NCBI RefSeq assembly: GCF_000712165.1
Contig: NZ_JONZ01000005.1
Span: 62,001-126,000 of the forward strand
DNA from: Ureaplasma canigenitalium ATCC 51252
GTDB taxonomy: Bacteria; Bacillota_I; Bacilli_A; Mycoplasmatales; Mycoplasmoidaceae
Direction of reading: 5' to 3'
Length of the DNA stretch: 64,000 nt
Made by a program: the position numbers and the translations under genes
The notes under the pieces: generated by a model
Told to the model about the DNA's origin: nothing
What the model saw: the letters and a program-made list of their open reading frames with translations, nothing else
Database searches by the model: none
Shown: piece after piece, positions 21,821 through 32,951 of the stretch
Layout: each line of letters begins with the position of its first letter
Position numbering within the stretch: position 1 is the first letter of the stretch

Positions 21821-22847
21821 CCACCTTAGCCAAGTTGTTAAATTTCTAGAGCGTTATAAGATTAATGCTAAATCATATGCACTATATGTCCGTGCTCTTA
21901 CCCACTCATCATATGCTAACGAGCATCGGATTAAAAGTAATTACCAACGACTTGAATTCCTTGGGGATGCCTTCATTAGTTGAGTTGTTGCTGACCACTT
22001 ATATAAACTAACTATGTTCTTTGATAAAACAGACACCTTCAAAAAATTAACCGAAGGACAAATGACAAGAATCCGCTCACAATTTGTTAATTCAAGTCAT
22101 CTTGCCTCTATTTCAATCAACACAGGGCTTAACAAATTAATCCTTGTTGGTAATGGAATTAAATTAGGTGTTGATAAGTCAAGTAGTAAGATATATGAAG
22201 ATGTATACGAAGCGTTTGTTGGTGCTATTACACAAGATGCTGGCTTCGAAGATGCCTCTCGTTTCGTAATCGATACGCTTATTAAACCAATTCAGGATTC
22301 TGAGTTAGACATAAGCAAAGATTATAAAACTCAATTTCAAGAGCTAGTTCAAACTATTAGTACAAGTATTAATTATGTTCTTACAGACGACGGTAACCAA
22401 AAAACTGTCAAACTTTATTGAAATAAACTTGAGTACGGAATTGGTCGCGGGAAGAACCGCAAAGAAGCTGAAATGATGGCAGCAAAAGATGCTTATGAAA
22501 AGTTAGTCGACTTAAACTCTCTTAATCAAATGGTCAATGAAAAAGAAGGTATAGTCCAATATAAGGAAAATAAGCAAGAAATAAACGAAAATAACGAACA
22601 TCAAATTAAGGTTGCTGCTAAATTAAAACAACGAGACAAAAAACAAGAAAAATCATTAGCCAAGACTAATAATAAAGTAAAAAAACAACAGCATAATAGT
22701 CAACCAAAAGATGTAAAAAATAAACAAGAACTAACCAAAAAACCACAGCAAAATGTCATAAAACAGTCTTCTTCATCAGCAAAGAAAAAGCAAAAAAGAA
22801 AGAAAAATAGAAATAAATCTGGTCAGGTAACAACCCTAAACCAATAA
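21810..22847 (+). CDS. rnc: Ribonuclease III with long basic C-terminal tail
   Basis: Double-strand-specific endonuclease for rRNA and mRNA processing. The catalytic signature is RLEFLGDAF with Glu49 and Asp53, and the second acidic pair is in YEDVYEAFVGAI (Asp131, Glu134). A double-stranded-RNA-binding domain spans about 168-235 (DYKTQFQELVQ to GKNRKEAEMMAAKDAYEKL). The protein then goes on for about 110 residues that are rich in Lys, Gln and Asn and look disordered; ordinary RNase III ends near 230. The start ATG overlaps the plsX end. In Firmicutes rnc is often followed by smc and ftsY, but here these are 33 kb away. Confidence 0.93.
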
Positions 22848-22867
22848 ATTATTAGTAAATCAAACAA

Positions 22868-23464
22868 ATGAAAAAAACTAAAAAATTAAAAAATCTTTTG
22901 CTCTGTTCTCTCGTCCTTCCTGTTTTAATAACTCCTCTTACTCTTATCTCATCAAAAAGGAACGACACTAGTGAGAAAGCGGCAGTAGTTTATGCAAACG
23001 GTATAACAACAATTGATGATATTCCTAATTTAATTAAGGATATTACTTTGAAAAAAGACAAAGATATTATCCGTTTTCAATTAAACATTAATAATTTTCA
23101 AAGCAATCAAATCAAAGAGAAAAATTCAGTCTTCTTCACATTTCTCCCTGAAGGTGAAAAATCCCTGAAAACACTCGAAAGTGTTTTCGTCTTTGATAAC
23201 AATTATTATTCTTTTAATATAAACAAAAAAGACTTACCTGAAAAATTCATAATTAAAAATATCCAGTTTGAGAATATCCAGTTAACATTTAGTGACTATA
23301 AATTACAAGAAGTTAATCTAGTTGATATTAAAGATGCATCAGATGATACACGAACCACCATTATCATCGGTGCTTCAGTCGCTTCGGTCGCTATTATCGG
23401 ATTAATTGTTTTAATCTTAATTAGAATTAAGAAAAATAAACAAAATCAATTAAATAAGGTATAA
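22868..23464 (+). CDS. Unknown membrane-anchored protein A (paralogue of the gene after rpsO)
   Basis: A 198-residue protein I cannot assign. It has a signal-like N-terminus (Lys-rich start, hydrophobic 9-27), about 130 hydrophilic, probably beta-rich residues, one membrane helix near 164-185 and a Lys-rich end. The segment NIQFENIQLTFSDY matches SISFKNVQIDLSHY of the protein at 23888-24478, and both share the same layout, so the two are paralogues on both sides of rpsO. The hydrophilic part should face outside. It could be a surface adhesin-like or sensory protein; there is no direct evidence. Confidence 0.75.
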   Translation: MKKTKKLKNLLLCSLVLPVLITPLTLISSKRNDTSEKAAVVYANGITTIDDIPNLIKDITLKKDKDIIRFQLNINNFQSNQIKEKNSVFFTFLPEGEKSLKTLESVFVFDNNYYSFNINKKDLPEKFIIKNIQFENIQLTFSDYKLQEVNLVDIKDASDDTRTTIIIGASVASVAIIGLIVLILIRIKKNKQNQLNKV

Positions 23465-23469
23465 TTATA

Positions 23470-23557
23470 AGACTTTGCCTTGGTTTAGAAATAGATCTCG
23501 GTTCTTTGCTAGGGTAAAGGGTATATAAATTGTTAAATGCAAAATAAGGAGATTAAA
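23470..23557 (+). promoter_or_regulatory. Possible structured 5' leader of rpsO
   Basis: The stretch before rpsO can fold with CTTTGCC (near 23474) pairing GGTAAAG (near 23513), enclosing about 30 nt that can form smaller helices. The rpsO leader is a self-regulatory S15-binding site in several bacterial groups. The ribosome site AAGGAGATT precedes the start. The pairing was found by eye only. Confidence 0.35.
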
Positions 23558-23827
23558 ATGGCAGTACAAAAAGAACAAATCATGGAAATGATTAAACGTT
23601 TTGGAGGCAGTGAAAAAAATAGTGGAAAAACTGAAGTTCAAATCGCTATTATTTCATTAAAAATTGCTAACTTAACTGAACATATGGTTAAGAACAAAAA
23701 AGATAAATCATCAAAACGTGGTCTATATATGATGGTAGCTCAAAGAAAGAAACTTCTTGCTTACCTACAACGTGTTGATATTGAAAAATATCGTTCACTA
23801 ATTAAAGACCTAAAACTGCGTGGTTAA
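23558..23827 (+). CDS. rpsO: 30S ribosomal protein S15
   Basis: Primary binding protein of the 16S rRNA central domain, 89 residues. The pattern GKTEVQIAIISLKIANLTEH, the SSKRGLYMMVAQRKKLLAYL helix and the YRSLIKDLKLRG end are standard. The ATG at 23558 was chosen over an in-frame upstream ATG (23537) because AAGGAGATT lies directly before it and the product starts MAVQKEQ. It is followed by a strong terminator, so it is probably a one-gene unit. Confidence 0.97.
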   Translation: MAVQKEQIMEMIKRFGGSEKNSGKTEVQIAIISLKIANLTEHMVKNKKDKSSKRGLYMMVAQRKKLLAYLQRVDIEKYRSLIKDLKLRG

Positions 23828-23849
23828 TTTCCTTTAATCATCCGCTAAT

Positions 23850-23875
23850 AGCTACCTAACTTGGTAGCTTTTTTT
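23850..23875 (+). terminator. Terminator of rpsO
   Basis: AGCTACC / GGTAGCT forms a 7-bp stem with a 6-nt loop followed by seven T. The next gene starts 13 nt after it. Confidence 0.9.
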
Positions 23876-23887
23876 ATAAAAGTAAAT

Positions 23888-24478
23888 ATGAAAATAAAAA
23901 AAATATTAAAGTTCCTTGGAACTGCTACTATCATTAGTACACCTTTTTTATTACTTGCTACAAATACTGAAAACAAAACTAATGTGAAAAAAAGTGTTAA
24001 TCCTAAGTTACTTAATGTCACAGTAAAGCAGGAATCAAACTATTATACTATTAGCCTCGTTCTTGATAATGGTCAAATTTTTAACTCAAAAGATGATAAA
24101 TTAATTATTAAATATAAGAATCTTCTTAGTAATGAAACTTTCATCGGTTCCTATGGTTATGTTCAAAACAAAGACAATGTTCTTCTTATTACTCTTCACG
24201 ATATTTCAAACATTAAGGACCTAGCTATTACATCAATTAGTTTTAAAAATGTTCAAATTGATTTAAGTCATTATGACACTGGACTAATTAATCTAAGTCA
24301 GGAGTACACTCTTTATTCAAATCAAGTGGATCTGTATAAAAGAATTGCTCTTATCGTTTCGCTTGTGGTTGGTGGATTAACTATTGTTGCCGTCATCCTT
24401 ATTCTAAAACTACTGAAACGCAAAAGAGAAAAACAAATGAAAAAGAGCGAAGAAGAGAAACAAGAAATTCTAAAATAA
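23888..24478 (+). CDS. Unknown membrane-anchored protein B (paralogue of the gene before rpsO)
   Basis: A 196-residue protein of unknown function. It has a signal-like N-terminus (hydrophobic 8-24), a hydrophilic domain of about 125 residues, one membrane helix near 155-177 and a highly charged Lys/Glu tail. Layout and the segment SISFKNVQIDLSHYDTG relate it to the protein at 22868-23464. The ATG at 23888 is used, as an upstream TTG would place the start inside the rpsO terminator. Its stop is directly adjacent, without any spacer, to the stop of the convergent phoU gene. Confidence 0.75.
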   Translation: MKIKKILKFLGTATIISTPFLLLATNTENKTNVKKSVNPKLLNVTVKQESNYYTISLVLDNGQIFNSKDDKLIIKYKNLLSNETFIGSYGYVQNKDNVLLITLHDISNIKDLAITSISFKNVQIDLSHYDTGLINLSQEYTLYSNQVDLYKRIALIVSLVVGGLTIVAVILILKLLKRKREKQMKKSEEEKQEILK

Positions 24479-25135
24479 TTACTTACTTGAAATATGAATG
24501 TTTCCAAAGTTTTGAATGATATTAATACCGTGTTCAACATTACGTTCAATATGACGAAACATTAATACTAAATCACTATATTTTTTATCGTTCAAATTTT
24601 GATGATTAATTGTCTTCAACTGGTCAATTAAAAGGTAATTTAACTTGGTCAAAACTTTGTTTCTCATTGTTAAGATTTCATCAACAACTTCTTGACTATA
24701 TTTATTTTCATTAAAAAAATTAAATAAAGTGGTAAGGAGCTGGTTCGTATCAGAGAAACCATCGAGAAAGTTTCTAAGTTCTTCTTTGTTATAATTATTT
24801 TCCAATAAATATTGAGCAATCATTTCAGCGTGATCTGAAATTCTTTCAAGATCTTTAATACTATTTATTGTTGCAATAATAAAACGAAGGTGCCCGGCAC
24901 GCGGTGAATCTTTCTGGATGATTCACATACATTCATCAAGTATGTCAGTATAAATTAAATTAATTTGGTTCTCAAGAAAAACAGTTTGCTGCAAAATACT
25001 TTCATAAGTCATATCAGTATTTCTTATTTGATTTAATAGTAAATTTTGATTATCAATTACCTTTAAATAAAACTTTTTAAAGTCATTTAAAAGTTCTTTT
25101 TGTGATTCTTTCATAATTGAATAATTAGTAGCCAT
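24479..25135 (-). CDS. phoU: PhoU-family phosphate transport regulator
   Basis: PhoU proteins are helical metal-binding regulators that restrain the Pst transporter. The two helical repeats show the family metal motifs, in LERISDHAEMIAQYL and in FRHIERNVEHGINI. At 218 residues the length is normal. It starts 2 nt after the pstB stop and is the last gene of the pst group. No PhoR/PhoB two-component system is visible, so in this organism it probably acts directly on PstCA-PstB. Confidence 0.9.
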
Positions 25136-25137
25136 AG

Positions 25138-26112
25138 TTATGCGATCTTTCCAGTTATGTAATCTTTTGTTATCCGACTTTGTGGTTTAGTAAAAAGCGA
25201 TTTAGTATCATTATATTCTTCAATCCTACCTTCATAGAAAAGAGCAGTGTAATCAGAGATTCGTTGTGCTTGAGTCATTGAGTGAGTAACAATAATGATT
25301 GAATATTTTTCTTTTAACTCGATGATTAGTTTTTCTACTTTACTGGTTGCGATTGGGTCAAGTGCTGATGTTGGTTCATCCATTAAAAGAACCTCTGGTT
25401 GAAGAGCAATCGCCCGAGCAATACATAAACGCTGCTGCTGACCACCAGAAAGTTTCGAACCCAACTTATCAAGGTCTTCTTTTACCTCATCTCATAATGC
25501 AGCTTGTTTTAAGGCATTCTCAACAATCTCATCAAGAATTAATTTGTCTGTAATTCCATTATTTTTCGGTCCAAAAGCAACATTATCATAAATACTCATT
25601 TCGAATGGGGTAGGTTTCTGAAAGACCATTCCAACCCGTGTTCTTAGTTCAAGTTGACTCATTTTTACACTTCTTGTGTTTGTTCTAAGAAAGAAAATTT
25701 CGCCATCATAAACTGTATCTTCAATAAGATCATTTAATTGATTAAGATTCCGTAAGAAAGTCGATTTACCACACCCTGACGGTCCAATTAATGCGGTTAC
25801 TTTGTTCTTTTTAATATCAATGTTGATATCCTTTAAAACGTGCTTTCCGTTTTTGCCATACCAAAAATTAAAATTTCGAACTTCAAAGACATTGTCATTA
25901 TCAAAATCTTTCTTTTGTTCGTTTTGCTTCGCAACTTTATTAATTAAAAATTGACGGAACTGGTTTCTTTTTTCTTTTGGAAGTGAACACCAAAAGTGAA
26001 TTCTTTTAATCCCATTATGACTATGTTTATAAGCATAAAAAAGTTCATTTAGATTCATTTCACTAAACTTTTTTTTCTTATTGAGATCATAAACTTTGAT
26101 ATCTTTTTCCAT
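25138..26112 (-). CDS. pstB: Phosphate ABC transporter ATP-binding protein PstB
   Basis: ATPase of the high-affinity phosphate importer. ABC motifs: Walker [10 protein letters not shown] (110-118), Q loop [17 protein letters not shown], which is specific for PstB, signature [14 protein letters not shown], Walker [14 protein letters not shown] and switch His in IIVTHSM. It has 324 residues, about 70 more than usual because of a charged N-terminal extension before the ABC domain begins near residue 76. The start overlaps the pstCA end by 26 nt. Confidence 0.95.
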
Positions 26113-28300
26113 AGCAATCTAGTAATTCTTCAAGTTGTTTTTCTTCTATATATTTTACTTTGTAAAATTTGTTTTTAATTTTAGTTATCTTATATTTATT
26201 AGTATCAATAGCTAATAGATTGGCCTGTTCATATGTAAGATAAAGTTTATTATCGAGAATTTGCTTAGTAAATTTCAATCAATTCACCTTCACACTATTT
26301 TCTTGCTTCTGGTAATGTTCCTTCATAGACATTTTCTTTAATACTATCTTCTTAAACCAACTAATCAATGGAATTACATAATTAAGGATAGTAATAATAG
26401 TAATAACGAGAATTAACGAAATAATCGCACTTTCATACATTATATCGTTAGCAAGAGCTGTGTTATTTTCAGTTAATTGGGCATAGATTCTAGTTGTTAA
26501 AGTCTGACCAGGATAAAGAAGATTCGTTTCCGCCGCACTCGAAAGTCCAGCTGTTAAATAAATCGGAGCTGTCTCTGAAATGATTCGACCAATAGCTAAA
26601 ATCGTATTTGACATAATCCCTTTCATAGCAGCTGGTAAAACTAATTTTGTAATAGTTCCCCATTTATTTAAACCAAGACCAAAAGCATTTTCACGGACAG
26701 TCAGCGGAACTTTATTTAACGATTCAATAATCGATCTTGTAAATGTAGGGAGAATAACTAGACTAATCGTTAAGCAACCCGCTATCAAACTCTTTCCTAT
26801 GGTACCAGCTGATGTGAAACCAAAAAGTTGGATAAAAACACTAAGACCATACATTCCAAAGATAATAGTTGGAGTGGAACCAAAAGCATCAAGGAAAAAC
26901 ATTACTGTTTTTTTTCATCAATTGTTTTTCTGATATTCATTAATATAAATAGCAACAAACAAAGCAATAGGAAAAGAAATTAAAAGTGAAATGATAATAA
27001 TAATGAATGTGTTTGTGCTGGCCTGCAGCGTCGTGTCTTTACCATAGACAAAAGCGGTTGAGCTTGGTTTATTTAGAGCAATTGCTCCGTTGATAATAAT
27101 GTCCAATGAGATTCATGAAAGGAAACTAAAAGCGATACTAAACATCAAAATTTCAAGGATTAGTTTGTACCAATCAAAAACAAATCCTAATTTTTGATGA
27201 TGAATACGGTCTTTAATATACTCGTGGATATTAACGTTCTTTTCCTGATGTAAGTTAATTTTAGGACGGTAATTAAGTCGCTCAAAAAGAATGGATAACT
27301 TTCTTGGAATGAAGCTGAAAAATCGACTAATAAAATGTTCAAACTTCTTATATCCTTGTTTTTTCATTCGGCCTTTGTGACTTGATAAATATGAAACAAT
27401 TCCGTTTAAGAACATAATGAAAACTAGAAGAAAAATTCCGAAAATATAAAGCACACCTTTAAGAGCTTCTCCACCATTTTCGCTAAAAATATTTCGTGCT
27501 ATCACAGCACCAAGTGGTCTTAGCGAACTTCCGAAAAATTCGTTAAAAGTGGATACAAAAACATTATTGTAGAGTTCTGAACTAAGAATCATGCTAACAG
27601 CCATCGTTTCACCAATAGCTCGACCAAATGCAATGATCACCGCAATGATTATTCCCCCTCGTGCTTCCTTCATAAAGATTTTATAAATAGCTTTTGTATA
27701 ACTATTTCCAAGACCAATTCCATTCTCAATTAATCTCATGTCAATACCATCGTAGGTATTTAGGACAAGGGCAATAATAGTCGGAAGAATAATGAATGCA
27801 AGCATAAAAATAGAACTAACAAGATTCGTTCCGCTACCAAGATGAAAAACGATATTTAACGAAGGTCCGAGAGACCGAAGGGTAAAAAGACCAAAGATTA
27901 CAGAAGGAATACCTGATAGTGATAGAATTAAAATTTTAATAATTTTTTGTAACCGTTCATTTTTAATTCGGAACTTGATAAATGTTGCTGTTTTAATCCC
28001 GATTGGAGCTGCTATTAAAACAGCAAGAATTGAAGTTAAAACGGTAATCGATAATGGTAATCAAACCGATGTTCCATCGTTCGTATTTGCTAGGTTAAAA
28101 TGATTGCTAAAAAAAATGTTTTTTACTCCATAAGCCTTCACACCGGGGTAGGCTTTAATAAACATAAAAACAATAATTGATAAGAAAAGAAGGATAAAAA
28201 AAGTAAAAACAAAACGGAGAAAAATCAAAGAAATTTTGTCATTTCTTTTCTTCTGTTTTAAGATGAGATTAAAATTAATCTTCTGATTTCCGTTACTCAT
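26087..28300 (-). CDS. pstA: Fused phosphate ABC transporter permease PstC-PstA with C-terminal tail
   Basis: A single 737-residue polypeptide contains both permease halves of the phosphate importer. Each half has the permease loop that docks on the ATPase: [16 protein letters not shown] in the PstC half and [16 protein letters not shown] in the PstA half. About six membrane helices can be seen in each half, with a basic linker of some 70 residues between them. A fused PstCA is also known in M. genitalium (MG411). After the last helix a TGA is read as Trp, which adds about 65 hydrophilic residues and overlaps the pstB start by 26 nt. Reading that TGA as a stop would leave a 63-codon open frame instead, so the fused reading is preferred. 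Confidence 0.92.
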
Positions 28301-28302
28301 AC

Positions 28303-29310
28303 CTAATCTTCTTTTTTAATAAAACCTTGCTTGTTAATAATATTCGCAGATTCTTCGCTTTTTTTTAATCAATCTATGAAATTTTCTATTTCGTTAACTT
28401 CCTTTTGATTTTTAGAATAAAGAAGTATAAACGGACGATATCAATGATAAGTTTTAGCAATGTTAATTTTAATGTCATCGTCATTATGGAAAGGTAGTTC
28501 ACCAATTCCGGTTTCATCGTTAAAAATTTTTGCAACTTGATAACCTTTATCCTTTATTTCCTTATAGTTATTAATTAAAAAACCGGTGGAAATATAGGTA
28601 ATAGCACCGTCTAAATTATCATTCACCATATTTTGAAATGCCTGGATATTGCTCTCTTCTGTCGTTCTTACATACATTCCGTATGTACCATCATGAATCG
28701 TATTATATATATCTTTATTTGTTTTCTTTAAGTTAATTAAGGGATTGGTAACAAGGAACGCCTCAGTTGTTCCAGATGCAAGAGCACCACCACTTCTAAT
28801 ATATGGTTTTAATTTAAGATGGGGGAGTTGTTGGTCAAATTGATCATAATAAAATTCTTCATTGCCTTGAAAAGCACGATAAAGTTTTTCGATGTTATTT
28901 TTATTAAGAACTAAATCACCATGAAAATCTTTAATCTTATATAAAATAGCAATCCCATCATAAGCTAGTGTAACAATTTTTGTATTGTTTTTCTGTCAAG
29001 TTTGATAAAGGTTGTGTTGCTTTTCAATGGTCTTTTTTTCTTCATCAATATTTACATTTCGACTAGCAAGTCCAATGTGAACTTGATTGTTAATTGCAGA
29101 GATAATGCCAGTCAGTGAACCACCAGCATCAGCAATAATGTCAGCATTCGGATAAAACTTGCCAAGTTCCTTCATTAGTGGTTGAAGAGAGGAAGAACCA
29201 CTTAAATAAATTAGTTTTTTTGTACTTTTCGGAACTGAAACAGCAGCAATAATCCCTATTGCTGAAATGACAAAAAATGATGTACCAAGGATTTTATATC
29301 TTAACTTCAT
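28303..29310 (-). CDS. pstS: Phosphate-binding protein PstS, membrane-anchored rather than lipoprotein
   Basis: Extracytoplasmic phosphate receptor of the Pst system. The phosphate-binding loops are visible as SGSSSLQPLM, DAGGSLTGI and IGLASRNV, with GGALASGTTEAF further on. It has 335 residues. The N-terminal hydrophobic segment (7-25) has no cysteine, so it is not a standard lipoprotein; the segment probably stays as an anchor. The ATG at 29310 overlaps the metG end by 17 nt. TGA is read as Trp at several places. Confidence 0.9.
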
Positions 29311-30856
29311 TGTTAATTCTTTGGTATACAACCTTAGCTTCTTTTACCTGAAGATGATCTAAATTATTAGTCATAAAAATAGCATCATAGTTAAGATTTT
29401 TAGGATCAAAATTCATCTGCTCAATAATCTCATCGATGTGTTCAACAAGAACCGGTTTAAGTAGAATAGAAGCGGTTTCTATGACTTTGACCAAGTTATT
29501 CAATAAGCAATCCAAATCATCTTTTTGATTATTTTTAAACAAATCCCAAGGTTTTAAATCTTCTATGTATTTGTTAGCGGAATTCAAGATATTTTGGACA
29601 CAAAGAAGTGCTTTATCTACGTGATATTCTTCGATTCAGTTTTTCATATCAGTTGCGTTTTGGTGAATAATCTCAAGCATCTTCTTATGAATCGGAATAC
29701 TCGATTCCTTATACGGAGGAACTATCCCATTTGTATACTTTTTTAACATCCCGATAGTTCTTGTAACCATATTACCAAAATTGTTTGCAAGATGAGTGTT
29801 AAAAGTTTCGATTAAATTATCAATGCTAAACACACTATCACGATACATTGAAAGGTCACTAAGAAGATAATACCGGAAAGCATCAACACCAAATTTATTA
29901 ATAATACTTAAGGGGTCAATGACATTACCAAGTGATTTTGACATCTTACCTTCTTTTGTGATAATCCACCCGTGAGAAAGGATTTTAGTTGGTAGTCTTA
30001 CACCAAGGTCATGAAGGAAAATCGGCCAATAAATACAGTGAAAACGCATAATTTCTTTGCTCATTAAATGAACAATTTCTGCATCTTTGTCATTTCAAAA
30101 TTTTTGATAAAGATGATCATTTTCGGTCATATAATCGATACTTGTAAGATAATTCATTAAAGCATCTAACCAAACATAAATAATATGCTTTTTATTTTCT
30201 TTAATTTGAATCCCTCAATCAAAACTTGTTCTTGAAATACTAAGGTCTTCAAGATTATTGATAAAGTTATTAATTAATTCATTAACTCTTTCCTTCGGTT
30301 GAATAAAATCTTTATTCGTTAATAAGTATTCTTTTAATCAAGCGGCTTTCTTCCGCATATGATAAAAGTAACTTTCTTCCTCTTTTGCAACAAGCGGATG
30401 ACCGAAAGTACATACTTTAGTACCATCGGGCTTTGTAACCACATCTTTCAAACTATAATTTTCTTCACACGAAATACAATAAAGACCTTTTCAAAAATCT
30501 AGATAAATTTGATTATCGTTTAGCAATTTTGTAAAAATCTTTTGAACAATTTCAATGTGTTTCGTGTCTGTTGTTCTTACAAAATAAGAATAATCAATTT
30601 TCATCACTTTTCAAAGATGAAGAAATTGCTCTTTAATTTGGTCAACATAAGCCTTTGGACTTAGGTGATTTTCCTTCGCTTTTTCAGCAATCTTCTGACC
30701 GTGTTCGTCCATTCCTGTAACAAAAAAAGTTTCGTAGCCAAAAAGCTCTTTATATCTTTTAAAAACATCGGCGAGTAAGGTCGTATAAGCATGACCAATA
30801 TGTGGTTTACCTGATGAATAGTAAATCGGTGTTGTTATATAAAAAGTTTTTGCCAT
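29294..30856 (-). CDS. metG: Methionyl-tRNA synthetase
   Basis: Class I synthetase. HIGH appears in [11 protein letters not shown] (His19-His22) and KMSKS in [10 protein letters not shown]. The insert with CISCEENY and VCTFGHP is the zinc-knuckle region. At 520 residues it lacks the C-terminal tRNA-binding domain found in longer enzymes; a stand-alone protein with such a domain is encoded in the same operon at 34502-35101. Start and the rarA stop share one base (TAATG). Confidence 0.96.
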
Positions 30857-32103
30857 TACTTATCCTTTTGTTCGATTCGTCTCATTAAATTAAATCAAAG
30901 TTTTTGTTCATTTTGATTGTTTTGTAATTGATAGTATTTCTTATCTTTTAATCCTACTGGTAAGTAACGCTGATTAACATAATTATTTTTAAAATCATGT
31001 GGATAAAAATAACCTTCAACACCTAGTTTCTTAGCACTCTTATAGTGACTATCCCTAATATGCATTGGAATTTCATAACTTTTCCCATAAGTTAAGTCAT
31101 TCTTAATTTCATTCATCGCAAGATAAATACTATTTGATTTATCAGACAATGCTATTTGAGCAACAATATTGCAAAGCACAACTTGGTTTTCGGGAAAACC
31201 AAGATATTTTGCTGTTTCAATCGCACTATGAACACGACTTAACATTCCGGGATTAGCAAGACCTATGTCTTCTGACACACAGACAAGAATCCTTCGGTAA
31301 ATTGCATCAAAATCACCAATTGAAATTAAACGCATTAGGTAATAAAGACTAGCATCGACATCACTACCTCGCATTGACTTATGAAACGCTGACTTAAGAT
31401 TGTGAATTTCATCACCATCATAACTTCCAAGAGTGTAATTTTGTTGCATAATGCTATTCAATAGTTTGAGATCTACTCTTGTATCGGTATAAAGTAAATT
31501 AATTATTTCGAGTGTAGCGATGATTTGTCTTAAATCACCATTTGTTTTATCAGTCAACATTCGCAATGCTTGCGGTTCGATAAATTCATTAAAATCAAAC
31601 ATCTTTTTCAACTTTTGGCAAATAATTTCACCAGGAGTGCTTGTAACATTAAGGATTTGACAACGTGATCTTAGTGCTGGATTTATGACAAAATAAGGAT
31701 TTTCCGTAGTTGTCACAAACACCTTTATTTCATTCATTTCAAGAACAGGGAGCAGGATGTCTTGCTTATCACGGTTTAAACGATGAATTTCATCGATTAT
31801 TAAAATGAAATTATCATAAGATTTACTTTCTGTGATTAGCTCTATTAGTTTCTGTTTTGAATCAATAACCGGATTGAAAAAACCATAGTGATACCCAAGT
31901 TCATTAGCAAGCACACGAGCAAGTGAAGACTTACCAACACCAGGTTGACCATAAAAAATAAGATTAAAAACAATTTTCTGGTTAATCATTCGTTTGATTA
32001 ACCCTTTTTCATCAAGCAAGTGTTCTTGACCAAAAATATCATCAATTTTTGTAGGTTTCTTAAGAACATTTATTAAATCAGTAAGAGTTTTAATTTGTTC
32101 CAT
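30856..32103 (-). CDS. rarA: Replication-associated recombination protein RarA (MgsA), AAA+ ATPase
   Basis: AAA+ ATPase acting at stalled replication forks. Walker A is [10 protein letters not shown] (Lys58), Walker [10 protein letters not shown] (Asp104-Glu105), sensor 1 region VTTTENP, and SRCQIL matches the arginine finger. The C-terminal tetramerisation domain contains [13 protein letters not shown]. It has 415 residues; the frame passes a TGA-Trp near the end and stops at 30856-30858, overlapping the metG start by one base. Confidence 0.93.
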
Positions 32104-32105
32104 AT

Positions 32106-32951
32106 CTACTTATTTTTTTCCAACATTAATTTATATAATTCATTAGCTTTGATATTGTATTTTTCCCCTACTATTTTACAAGCTTCTTTTAATTTAATAC
32201 CTTGTTTTTTTTGTTCTTCAAGCTCACTTAACACTTGCAAACCAGCATCATCATCTTCATCGTTTTGAAAGATTTGGTTATGATCAACAACAATAACAAA
32301 TTCACCGAGCTCGGTCATTACTGGAATGTCAGATATTCGACCAAGATAATGACTCTCATTTAATTTAGTTAACTCACGACCAACAAATACAAAAACATCA
32401 CCAAAAACACTCATTATGTCATCAAGAGTTTTCTTAATTCGATGAACAGCCTCGTAAATAATAAAAGTTGTTTTTATATCTTTAAATTCATTTAAACGGT
32501 TTAGTCTTTGTTTTTGAGTTTTACCAAGGAATCCAAGAAACATAAAAGATGTTGAGCAAAAACCAGAGGCAACAAGACCGTGGATTGCAGCACACGGACC
32601 ATTAATTACAGTAACTCCGACGGCTTGACGGTGACATTCTTTGATTAATTGATATCCTGGATCTGATATTGTTGGATAACCAGCATCGGATACAAGAACG
32701 GTATTATATTTTTTAATATATTCTAATGCTTGATTAATCTTTTCGTTTTCATTAAAGTCGTGAAAACTAATAAGTTTTTTGTAATCAATAATTCCAAGCA
32801 GGTTTAATAGTTTTTTAGTGTTTCTTGTGTCTTCACAAAGAATAACATAAGCATCATTAAGAGCTTCCTTGACACGCGGAGAAACTTCATTTAAGTTTCC
32901 AATCGGTGTCGCTATTACCTTCAAATTAAAATCGGTTTTATTGATGTTCAT
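32106..32951 (-). CDS. rsmI: 16S rRNA (cytidine-1402-2'-O)-methyltransferase RsmI
   Basis: Tetrapyrrole-methylase-fold enzyme that methylates C1402 in the ribosomal P site using SAM. The segments VIATPIGNLNEVSPRV, LCEDTRNTKKLL, VSDAGYPTISDPG and INGPCAAIHGLVASG are diagnostic. It has 281 residues. It starts within the end of rnmV (overlap 14 nt) and lies 2 nt before rarA. Confidence 0.96.
   Translation of the reverse strand: MNINKTDFNLKVIATPIGNLNEVSPRVKEALNDAYVILCEDTRNTKKLLNLLGIIDYKKLISFHDFNENEKINQALEYIKKYNTVLVSDAGYPTISDPGYQLIKECHRQAVGVTVINGPCAAIHGLVASGFCSTSFMFLGFLGKTQKQRLNRLNEFKDIKTTFIIYEAVHRIKKTLDDIMSVFGDVFVFVGRELTKLNESHYLGRISDIPVMTELGEFVIVVDHNQIFQNDEDDDAGLQVLSELEEQKKQGIKLKEACKIVGEKYNIKANELYKLMLEKNK

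Noticed and set aside
23861-23887. Upstream TTG start for the protein after rpsO
   Set aside because: It lies inside the rpsO terminator hairpin, so the ATG at 23888 is far more likely.
26087-26278. Separate 63-codon gene between pstCA and pstB
   Set aside because: The TGA before it is a Trp codon in this organism, so it is the C-terminal tail of PstCA and not a gene of its own.
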